Below are positions 1 to 4,933 of a stretch of DNA of 5,941 nt, in pieces. Under the pieces are notes generated by a model that did not search any database, had not been told where the DNA came from, and saw only the letters and a list, made by a program, of their open reading frames with translations. Position numbers and translations under genes: made by a program. Every line of letters starts with the position of its first letter. Position 1 is the stretch's first letter. The stretch lies in NCBI GenBank assembly GCA_025464735.1, contig JAODMX010000393.1:1-5941 (forward strand), in the 5' to 3' direction. The stretch comes from Frondihabitans sp. Its GTDB lineage: Bacteria > Actinomycetota > Actinomycetes > Actinomycetales > Microbacteriaceae.

Positions 1-43
1 GGGCGCCACCGGCGTCGTTGATGACTTCTGCGACTCGTTTCAT
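1..43 (-). CDS. Possible N-terminal fragment of an unidentified leftward gene
   Basis: An ATG on the minus strand at 43-41 opens a frame that stays open to the window edge and reads MKRVAEVINDAGGA (14 complete codons). The composition is protein-like, and the codons away from the start mostly end in C. No Shine-Dalgarno sequence is visible upstream, and 14 residues are too few to assign a family. If real, it lies in the same orientation as the aroE-aroD-metal-exporter cluster but about 400 bases downstream of it, so it would need its own promoter. The opposite strand is also open here (2-208), but its residue composition (many Arg, Trp, Cys, His) and third-position GC look non-coding. This is a low-confidence call made only because the window cuts the region. 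Confidence 0.25.
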   Translation of the reverse strand, partial: MKRVAEVINDAGGA

Positions 44-175
44 AGGTCGATAGTTGCGGATGTCGTGAGACGAAGAACCTGGGCAATCCAATCTGTGGAG
101 AACTCCGTGCGCGCGGTCGCCTGGGGAGGAGTGGAGGCATGCGGTGTCCACCGTTGGAGGTTCAGGAGATGTGCC

Positions 176-200
176 GTGGCGGCCTTCGGGTTCCCGCCAC
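176..200. repeat. Inverted repeat, 7-bp perfect arms
   Basis: GTGGCGG at 176-182 pairs perfectly with CCGCCAC at 194-200 across an 11-base loop. Read on the plus strand the loop contains CCTTCGGG, which could itself form a tight UUCG-type mini-hairpin. No U-tract follows on either strand, so it does not look like an intrinsic terminator. Confidence 0.5.
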
Positions 201-297
201 GAGCGTGAGTCCGGCGGCAGCTTTCCTGAGCCAGCAGCAACGGGGCCCTCAGGTGACGGGGTACCGGCCGGGCGGGCTGCCAGGGCAGCGCCAGGCG

Positions 298-329
298 CGC
301 CGGCGGTTCCCCCTCGCGCCGCGCCGGCG
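298..329. repeat. Inverted repeat, 8-bp perfect arms
   Basis: The octamer CGCCGGCG occurs at 298-305 and again at 322-329. Because the octamer is self-complementary, the two copies are at once a direct and an inverted repeat, separated by 16 bases. It could form an 8-bp GC stem, extendable by a G-U pair (297 with 330). No T-run follows on either strand. In DNA this GC-rich, chance occurrence is quite possible. Confidence 0.45.
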
Positions 330-442
330 TCCTCAGTTCAGGAGTCGTGCACGAGGAAGCGTCGCTCCCCGCACGCTGGCCCGGCGCTACGCGCAGATTC
401 CCTGAAATCGCACCCCCGAACCACCCCGAAGCCGCCGCTAAC

Positions 443-1351
443 CTACGAGTGCTCCACGTGCTCGTGCGCCGCATGAGTTGCGGGTTCGAGCTGAAACGTG
501 GAGTGCTCGATCGGAACGCTGAAGTGCTCCAGCACGCAGGCCTGGAGATCGTCGAGGATCCGGGGGGCATGGCCGTCCTCGAAGCACCCCTGCTCGACGA
601 CGACGTGCGCCGAGAGGATCGGCAGCCCGGTGGCGATCTGCGATGCGTGCAGGTCGTGGATGCCCTGCACGTGCGGAAGCAGAAGCATGTGGGCGCGGAC
701 GTCGTCGAGGTCGAGCCCGCGCGGGGTCGATTCGAGCAGCACGCCGGTCGTCTCGCGGAGGAGTGCGACCGTGCGGGGCACGATCAGGACCGAGATCACC
801 ATTCCGGCGAGGGCGTCCGCCCTGACCCAGCCTGTCGTCAGGATCACGATGGCGCCGATGATGACGGCCACCGACCCGAGAGCGTCGTTGACGACCTCCA
901 GGAACGCGGCACGCATGTTCAGGTTGGCGGAGCGGCCCGACGTCAGCACCGCGATGGAGGCGATGTTGCCGACGAGTCCGATGATGCCGAAGACGAGCAG
1001 CGACCCCGACGGCACGTCCGGTGGTGCGAAGAGGCGCTGGATTCCGGTGACGAACGCGTAGATGCCCACGGCGAGAAGCACGGTCGCCTGCCCCAGGGCG
1101 GCGAGAACCTCGGCGCGCTGGAAACCCCACGTGCGACGGGAGGTGGCCGGGCGTGTGATGAGAGACGCAGCCACCAGGGCCGCGGTGAGGCCACCGACGT
1201 CGGTCAGCATGTGCCCCGCGTCGACCAGCAGTGCGAGGCTGTTGGTGAGTGCCGCGCCGACGATCTCGGCGACGAGAATCAGCGCGGTGATGCCGAGAGC
1301 GACGCCCAGCCGGGTGCGTGAGGAGGCGGCGGAGCCGTGGTCGTGTGACAC
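443..1351 (-). CDS. Cation diffusion facilitator (CDF) family metal exporter, CzcD/ZnT-like
   Basis: A 302-residue inner-membrane antiporter that should export a divalent metal, most likely zinc, in exchange for protons. Six hydrophobic segments are visible (about 15-36, 39-64, 84-106, 116-137, 148-172, 176-196), followed by a cytoplasmic domain with the family signature HDLH (232-235) and SAHVVVE (247-253). The TM2 metal site is H47-x3-D51. In TM5 the usual H-x3-D is E152-x3-D156 (LEVVNDALGS), which may alter metal selectivity. Short His-rich stretches occur at the N-terminus (HDH, 3-5) and the C-terminal tail (HAAHEHVEH). The start is GTG at 1351, 3 bases after the aroD stop, with GAGG inside the end of aroD about 8 bases upstream, so translation is probably coupled to aroD. 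The stop is TAG. The family is clear; the metal is not. Confidence 0.93.
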   Translation of the reverse strand: MSHDHGSAASSRTRLGVALGITALILVAEIVGAALTNSLALLVDAGHMLTDVGGLTAALVAASLITRPATSRRTWGFQRAEVLAALGQATVLLAVGIYAFVTGIQRLFAPPDVPSGSLLVFGIIGLVGNIASIAVLTSGRSANLNMRAAFLEVVNDALGSVAVIIGAIVILTTGWVRADALAGMVISVLIVPRTVALLRETTGVLLESTPRGLDLDDVRAHMLLLPHVQGIHDLHASQIATGLPILSAHVVVEQGCFEDGHAPRILDDLQACVLEHFSVPIEHSTFQLEPATHAAHEHVEHS

Positions 1352-1354
1352 GCG

Positions 1355-2164
1355 TCAGACCTCGGTGCCCCGGGGCACAGGGATCGTGCGACCCACCCCG
1401 TGCACCAGATCGAGCACCTGGCGCAGCGCGTGGGCGTCGACCTGGCCGGGCGCGCTCGCCCGGCCGAGGGAACCGAAAGTGGCGACACTTCCGAAGGTCT
1501 CGCCGGCGAGCCGGCTGACCACGCCCAAGGGGCCCATGGCCATCGTGATCGCGGGCCTCGTGGCTTTCGTACGGACGAATTCGTCCGTGGCGTGCAGCAA
1601 CGTCAGGACGTCACGAGGCGATTGCGGCATGACGGCGATCTTCACAACGTCGGCTCCGAGGTCTTGTTGCAGCGTCAACCGTGCCACGATCTGTTCGCGC
1701 GACGGCGTGCGTTCGAAGTCGTGCGACGACATGATCACCGTTGCTCCCCTCGCGTGGCAGCCGTTGACGATCCGCTCGAGGGATCCGAGTTCGGTGAACA
1801 TCTCGACGTCGATCGCGTCGACGGTGCCGCTTGACGCGGCCAGGAGCAGCAGCGCCTCGTATCCGTCGGCGTCGATCTCCCTCATCCCGCCCTCGGATTT
1901 CGAACGGAAGGTGAAGAGCAGAGGAGTCGAATCAGGAAGCGCCTCGCGGGTGGTCTCGAGGGCCCTGAGTACGGTGTCGTCGTCGTCGACCTCGTCGAAG
2001 TGGTCGATTCGGAGTTCGACGAGGTCTGCGACGGTGAAATCCAGTTCGGCCGCCTCCACGCCGAGCCTGGTGAGGGACTCACTCGTCAAGGGCACGATGA
2101 TCTTGGGGCGGCCTGAGCCGAGTTCCAATCCGCGGAGCCGCACGGGGCGGAAGGTCTCGGTCAC
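1355..2164 (-). CDS. aroD: 3-dehydroquinate dehydratase, type I
   Basis: A 269-residue cytoplasmic enzyme that dehydrates 3-dehydroquinate to 3-dehydroshikimate, the third step of the shikimate pathway. It works through a Schiff-base lysine. Every catalytic position of the class I enzyme can be placed: E50 and R52 in VELRID, R87 and E91 in TFRSKSEGG, catalytic His148 in SSHDF, Schiff-base Lys175 in VVKIAVMP, Arg218 in VVSRLAG, and Ser237 and Gln241 in ASAPGQ. Spacing agrees with the Salmonella enzyme with a constant offset of 4-5 residues. It starts at GTG 2164, 10 bases after the aroE stop, with only a weak Shine-Dalgarno (GAAG), so it probably relies on coupling to aroE. Most actinobacteria use the unrelated type II enzyme (AroQ), so this may be a second, possibly catabolic, copy; that is inference. 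Confidence 0.95.
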   Translation of the reverse strand: MTETFRPVRLRGLELGSGRPKIIVPLTSESLTRLGVEAAELDFTVADLVELRIDHFDEVDDDDTVLRALETTREALPDSTPLLFTFRSKSEGGMREIDADGYEALLLLAASSGTVDAIDVEMFTELGSLERIVNGCHARGATVIMSSHDFERTPSREQIVARLTLQQDLGADVVKIAVMPQSPRDVLTLLHATDEFVRTKATRPAITMAMGPLGVVSRLAGETFGSVATFGSLGRASAPGQVDAHALRQVLDLVHGVGRTIPVPRGTEV

Positions 2165-2174
2165 GGCTTCGACA

Positions 2175-3074
2175 TTACTCGGTGGCTTGTCCAGGCTGTG
2201 GCGGGTCGGCCAGCCCGACGGCCGCTCGAAGGGCGGAACGAAGGCGGGACTCGTCGGGCAGCGCGTCGTCTTGCGCGCGACCGCTGAAGAGCCGGATCTG
2301 CCCGATCGCCTGCTCGAGCAGCATGTCGAGGCCGCTCACAGTGCGCCCGCCGAGCCTTTCCCATGCCGAAGCGAGGGAGCTCGGCCAGGGATCGTAGGCG
2401 ACATCCAGCAGAACCGAGTGGGGCGACTCGGGGGCGATCACGGGCAGCCTGATTCCGCCGGGAAGAGTGCTGATGACGAAGGCGAACGCGGGGGCATCGT
2501 CGAGCGAGTCAAGAGGGAGGACCTCCAGCCGGACACCGAGGGTTTCGGCCAGCGCCGTCAGCTCGCCGGCTTTGGCCGGGTTCCGGAGGTAGAGCGAGAC
2601 CTCGGTCGACTCCAACTCGGCGGCCGCGGCGAGCGCGGAGGCGGCCGTCGCTCCTCCTCCGAGAATCGCGGCACGCTCCTGCCGCACGTCGTGGCGCGAC
2701 TGGATGGCGCGCACGATCCCGTCGACATCGGTGTTATACCCGGCGAGGTGTCGAACTCCGGAAGGCGCCGAGATCACCACGGTGTTCGCCACCCCGAGGC
2801 GATCGACGAGGGCCGATGAGGAGTTGAGCAGGGGGATGACCTCGCGCTTGAGCGGCATCGTCAGGCTCAGCCCAAGCCACCGTTCGTCGAGCTCAAGGCC
2901 GTCGAGGAAACCGGACAGCCCACCCGAGGCGACCTCCGCGCGGCCGTACTCGTAGGGCAGCGCGAGGATCTCGTAGGCCGTCCGGTGCAGCACGGGCGAA
3001 AGCGAGTGCGCGATCGGCGAGCCAAGAACGGCGAGGCTGCGTCGCTCAGTTCCGGGGGAGTGGACTGCGGGCAC
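2175..3074 (-). CDS. aroE: Shikimate dehydrogenase (NADP+)
   Basis: A 299-residue enzyme that reduces 3-dehydroshikimate to shikimate. Substrate-binding SLSP is at 24-27, the catalytic lysine is K76 in LTMPLK, N97 is in ANTVV, and the catalytic aspartate D116 is in NTDVDG (114-119). The nucleotide-binding glycine-rich turn GGGATAAS is at 139-146, and R164 in LRNPAKA stands where the NADP-selective NRT motif usually lies. The C-terminal GLDMLLEQA motif is intact (248-256). The frame stays open upstream to an ATG at 3251, but that would overlap the 3' end of the hydrolase gene and add 59 residues unlike the family. The GTG at 3074 has GGAGGA 4 bases upstream and leaves 18 residues before the first conserved motif, so I chose it. 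It is the first gene of the aroE-aroD-CDF cluster. Assignment as a quinate/shikimate dehydrogenase paralogue cannot be excluded. Confidence 0.94.
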   Translation of the reverse strand: MPAVHSPGTERRSLAVLGSPIAHSLSPVLHRTAYEILALPYEYGRAEVASGGLSGFLDGLELDERWLGLSLTMPLKREVIPLLNSSSALVDRLGVANTVVISAPSGVRHLAGYNTDVDGIVRAIQSRHDVRQERAAILGGGATAASALAAAAELESTEVSLYLRNPAKAGELTALAETLGVRLEVLPLDSLDDAPAFAFVISTLPGGIRLPVIAPESPHSVLLDVAYDPWPSSLASAWERLGGRTVSGLDMLLEQAIGQIRLFSGRAQDDALPDESRLRSALRAAVGLADPPQPGQATE

Positions 3075-3078
3075 GGGA

Positions 3079-3084
3079 TCCTCC
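3079..3084 (-). promoter_or_regulatory. Shine-Dalgarno of aroE (decides the start)
   Basis: Minus-strand GGAGGA lies 4 bases upstream of the GTG at 3074. It is the strongest ribosome-binding site in the leftward cluster and supports this GTG over the upstream in-frame ATG at 3251. Confidence 0.7.
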
Positions 3085-3102
3085 GGACGCTGATGGGGAA
3101 CC

Positions 3103-3108
3103 AGTTTA
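3103..3108 (-). promoter_or_regulatory. Possible -10 element of the aroE promoter
   Basis: Minus-strand TAAACT sits in the 88-base gap between the hydrolase stop and the aroE start and would give a leader of about 20 bases. I see no good -35 at 16-18 bases upstream, so this is weak; aroE could instead be read through from the hydrolase gene. Confidence 0.25.
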
Positions 3109-3162
3109 TCGCCCCTAGCGTCCTGAATCCGGAACAACTCGACTCGGATCCGTGCCAGCCGG

Positions 3163-4041
3163 TCAGCTGCGCAGGACCGCCGCCATACGGCTGAGGGCAC
3201 GCTTTGCCTCGGGGGTCCAGGGCGCGCCGGGGAACACGTGGAAGCCGCCACGGGTGAGACGCAACTCGGCCTGACCGCCCGCGCGCAGGATCCTGCGGGT
3301 CAACTCCTTAGCGTCGGCCACGAAGATGTCGCGGTCGCCCTGGTACGTGTGCACCGGTGGCAGCCCTTTGAGGTCGCCGTAGAGCGGGCTGATCAGGGGA
3401 TCGCGGACGTCCAGGGCACCCGCCCAGAGACGCCCAGCCTCGACCAATCCCGGGACTGCGAGCATGCGGTCCTGTGGGGCGACCTCCGCGATCCCGGGAT
3501 TGCTCATGGTCACGTCGACCCAGGGGGAGATGAGCACGAGCGCCCGGGGGAGGATCTTGTCGGCGTCCCGGTAGCGGAGAGCCTGACCCAGGGCGAGTCC
3601 TCCGCCGGCGGAGTCGCCGCCGAGGAAGATGCGCGTGCCGTGGGCCGCCAGGGCCTCCCGGTAGACGCGGTCGAGCAGTTCGTAGGTCTCATCTGCGGTG
3701 TGCTCGGGCGCCAGCGGGTAGAGCGGCACGTCGACACTCACCCCCGCCTGCTCGATGAGGGTCGCGAGGATGCCCCAATGGGGCGCGATCAGCGGGAACG
3801 TGTAGGCGCCGCCGTGGGTGTAAATCAGGTGGCCGGACGGGGCGGTGTGTCGGGGAATCAGGTGCACGACCGTCTGCTCGTTGACGGTGCTCGTGGTCAC
3901 CTCGGCGACGCGCTCCAGGGCCGAAGTGACGGGCGCGTCCGGCCCGCGCTTGGCAATGGCGCGCTGGAGCGTCTCGACGGACTCAGTGGAACGCGGACGA
4001 AAGCGGAGCAGACCACGAGTCACGGCCATCCGAATCGACAT
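3163..4041 (-). CDS. Alpha/beta-hydrolase fold-3 family esterase (hormone-sensitive-lipase type)
   Basis: A 292-residue predicted serine esterase of family IV (HSL type). The oxyanion-hole motif HGGAY is at 76-80, the nucleophile elbow GDSAGGG is at 142-148 with Ser144, the acid is probably Asp238 in GDRDIFVAD, and the catalytic histidine is His268 in GGFHVFPG. The YPLAPEH motif typical of this family is at 108-114. There is no signal peptide or lipobox, so it is probably cytoplasmic, and the natural substrate cannot be told from sequence. The start is ATG 4041 or the in-frame ATG at 4029; an in-frame TAG 12 bases upstream blocks anything longer, and neither start has a good Shine-Dalgarno. 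It is transcribed divergently from nrtR, with 108 bases between them, and ends 88 bases before aroE. Confidence 0.92.
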   Translation of the reverse strand: MSIRMAVTRGLLRFRPRSTESVETLQRAIAKRGPDAPVTSALERVAEVTTSTVNEQTVVHLIPRHTAPSGHLIYTHGGAYTFPLIAPHWGILATLIEQAGVSVDVPLYPLAPEHTADETYELLDRVYREALAAHGTRIFLGGDSAGGGLALGQALRYRDADKILPRALVLISPWVDVTMSNPGIAEVAPQDRMLAVPGLVEAGRLWAGALDVRDPLISPLYGDLKGLPPVHTYQGDRDIFVADAKELTRRILRAGGQAELRLTRGGFHVFPGAPWTPEAKRALSRMAAVLRS

Positions 4042-4086
4042 GGCCAGACACTACCGCTGGTTGTGGCGGTCGATGTGGCAAAATAA

Positions 4087-4106
4087 TTGGGTCAAAGTGA
4101 CATTAT
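4087..4106. promoter_or_regulatory. Candidate NrtR operator, box 1
   Basis: The centre is a perfect inverted repeat, GTCA (4091-4094), AAG, TGAC (4098-4101), within an AT-rich patch unusual for this DNA. Aligned with box 2 at an offset of 24 bases, 13 of 20 positions agree, including GTC and GTGAC. It lies directly upstream of an NrtR-family gene, where autoregulatory operators of this family are commonly found. The assignment to NrtR is inference; I did not compare it with a curated motif. Confidence 0.5.
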
Positions 4107-4116
4107 GGGTTAGAGT
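4087..4116 (+). promoter_or_regulatory. Candidate promoter of nrtR-nadA
   Basis: TTGGGT (4087-4092) and TAGAGT (4111-4116) have an 18-base spacer and each match consensus at about 4 of 6 positions, giving a leader of about 27 bases. The match is modest and the hexamers are part of the two repeated boxes, so promoter and operator signals cannot be separated by eye. Confidence 0.35.
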
Positions 4117-4130
4117 CGTGGTGACCTTAA
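4102..4130 (-). promoter_or_regulatory. Candidate promoter of the hydrolase gene
   Basis: On the minus strand, TTAAGG (4130-4125) and CATAAT (4107-4102) are separated by 17 bases. The -10 matches consensus at 5 of 6 positions and the -35 at 3 of 6. The predicted leader is roughly 50 bases. Both hexamers fall inside the two repeated boxes described at 4087-4106 and 4109-4131, so a protein bound there would be expected to block this promoter. Confidence 0.4.
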
Positions 4131-4131
4131 C
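4109..4131. promoter_or_regulatory. Candidate NrtR operator, box 2
   Basis: An imperfect 23-bp palindrome: GTTA (4109-4112) and GTC (4115-4117) mirror GAC (4123-4125) and TAAC (4128-4131) around a 5-base centre, so 7 of 9 arm positions pair. It repeats box 1 at 24 bases distance and ends 18 bases before the nrtR ATG, a position suited to repression of nrtR-nadA. Confidence 0.5.
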
Positions 4132-4137
4132 TCCCGA

Positions 4138-4152
4138 GAAAGCTGACCCATG
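4138..4152 (+). repeat. Initiation-region repeat, copy 1 (nrtR)
   Basis: The 15 bases GAAAGCTGACCCATG, comprising the Shine-Dalgarno-like part and the start codon of nrtR, recur before nadA at 4919-4933 with one mismatch (A4146 against C4927). Confidence 0.7.
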
Positions 4153-4893
4153 GCCGAGACGCCGCAGCTGTCGCACACTGTGCACCCGTTGCACCCGCAG
4201 GAGTCACCCGCGCTCGCGGTATCGACCGTGATCTTCTCGCTCATGGAGTCCGACACGACGGGGCGCATGGCCCTGCACATCCCGCTCGTGCGGCGGATCA
4301 GGCAGCCTTTTCAGGGATCCTGGGCTCTCCCGGGTGGCCCACTCGGGCTCGACGAGGAGCTCGGTGAGGCCGCGCGGCGTCATCTGCTCGCCACGACGGC
4401 GCTTTCGCCCACGTACCTCGAGCAGCTTTACGCCTTCGGCTCGCGCGCCCGGTCGCTCGACGAACGAGTCGTATCGATCGTCTACTGGGCTCTCGTCTCG
4501 GCGCTGAATCCCGCCACCGGCGCCGGATCCCAACTGGTCACCGGCGACCCCAACGTCTGCTGGTTCGACGCCGACGCCATGCCTGATCTTGCCTTCGACC
4601 ACAAGACGATCGTCGACTACGCCCTCTGGCGGCTCCGCACGAAGATGGAGTACAGCCGGATCGCCCACGCCTTCGTCGGCGACACATTCACTCTCGCGCA
4701 GCTCCGCGAAGTGCACGAGGCGGTTCTCGGGCGCGAGCTCGATCCCGCCAACTTCCGCCGGATGATCGAATCGAGCGACGCCGTGGTGCCGACGGGGGAG
4801 TTCCTCACTGGTACGCCGCATCGGCCGCCGCGCCTCTACCGCTACAACACCGCGACGGGGTTCACCGACGCGAATCCACTCGGTCTGCTCTGA
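4150..4893 (+). CDS. nrtR: NrtR-family transcriptional regulator (Nudix-like sensor plus winged helix)
   Basis: A 247-residue DNA-binding repressor expected to control NAD biosynthesis genes. The N-terminal part (about 20-150) has the Nudix fold pattern, with GSWALPGG at 56-63 leading into the Nudix-box region. Measured against G-x5-E-x7-REUxEExGU, G63, E69 and R77 remain, but the REUxEE glutamates are replaced by H78, A81 and T82 and the glycine by A84. It therefore should not hydrolyse Nudix substrates and fits a ligand sensor. The C-terminal part (about 166-233) is the characteristic winged helix: IAHAF, FTLAQLREVHEAVLG (180-194), NFRRMI (201-206) and RLYRYN. The ATG at 4150 has GAGAAAG 7 bases upstream. 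It is followed after 37 bases by nadA, the arrangement known for the C. glutamicum orthologue (ndnR upstream of nadA-nadC-nadS), and very likely forms an operon with it. Confidence 0.9.
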   Translation: MAETPQLSHTVHPLHPQESPALAVSTVIFSLMESDTTGRMALHIPLVRRIRQPFQGSWALPGGPLGLDEELGEAARRHLLATTALSPTYLEQLYAFGSRARSLDERVVSIVYWALVSALNPATGAGSQLVTGDPNVCWFDADAMPDLAFDHKTIVDYALWRLRTKMEYSRIAHAFVGDTFTLAQLREVHEAVLGRELDPANFRRMIESSDAVVPTGEFLTGTPHRPPRLYRYNTATGFTDANPLGLL

Positions 4894-4918
4894 CACCTGA
4901 AATCCGACACCCCTTCCT

Positions 4919-4933
4919 GAAAGCTGCCCCATG
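4919..4933 (+). repeat. Initiation-region repeat, copy 2 (nadA)
   Basis: GAAAGCTGCCCCATG carries the ribosome-binding region and start codon of nadA and matches the nrtR initiation region at 14 of 15 positions. It supports ATG 4931 as the nadA start. Confidence 0.7.

Larger units (their letters stand above)
44..442. other. Gene-free GC-rich region with several inverted repeats
   Basis: About 400 bases downstream of the metal exporter with no frame on either strand that looks like a real protein; the open frames have antisense-like or random composition. The notable content is a set of inverted repeats: 7-bp arms GTGGCGG/CCGCCAC at 176-182 and 194-200, 6-bp arms CCTGAG/CTCAGG at 225-230 and 248-253, 5-bp arms GCTGC/GCAGC at 276-280 and 285-289, and 8-bp arms CGCCGGCG at 298-305 and 322-329. 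None is followed by a T-run on either strand, so I see no intrinsic terminator. I compared it by eye with the conserved cores of TPP, cobalamin, FMN, glycine and c-di-AMP riboswitches and with RNase P, tmRNA and SRP RNA, and found no match. Confidence 0.5.

Noticed and set aside
2..208. Plus-strand frame open from the window edge, possibly the tail of a rightward gene
   Set aside because: Third-position GC is about two thirds, near background and below the real genes here, and the residues are rich in Arg, Trp, Cys and His.
176..330. Riboswitch of a known class, for example c-di-AMP, cobalamin, TPP or FMN
   Set aside because: There are GGGGGAACC-like and CCCGTCA-like fragments on the minus strand, but the other conserved core segments are missing or in the wrong order.
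40..570. Minus-strand open frame of 176 codons running from inside the CDF gene into the left-edge region
   Set aside because: Its first part is an out-of-frame reading of the CDF gene, and the remainder is rich in Ala, Arg, Pro and Thr with no domain-like pattern; most likely chance openness in GC-rich DNA.
1062..2819. Long plus-strand open frame of 585 codons across aroD and aroE
   Set aside because: It is antisense to two genes with complete catalytic motifs. Its Ser/Arg/Thr-rich composition is typical of the strand opposite high-GC genes, and it shows no family motif.
3127..3149. Inverted repeat ATCCG/CGGAT after the hydrolase gene as a terminator
   Set aside because: The stem is only 5 bp with a 13-base loop and has no T-run on the minus strand.
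3238..4086. Plus-strand open frame of 282 codons opposite the hydrolase
   Set aside because: It is antisense to a hydrolase with intact HGG, GDSAG, Asp and His motifs; its composition is a mirror of that gene and it has no ribosome-binding site.
4894..4930. Separate promoter or terminator between nrtR and nadA
   Set aside because: The 37-base gap has no hairpin with a T-run and no convincing promoter hexamers; co-transcription is the simpler reading.
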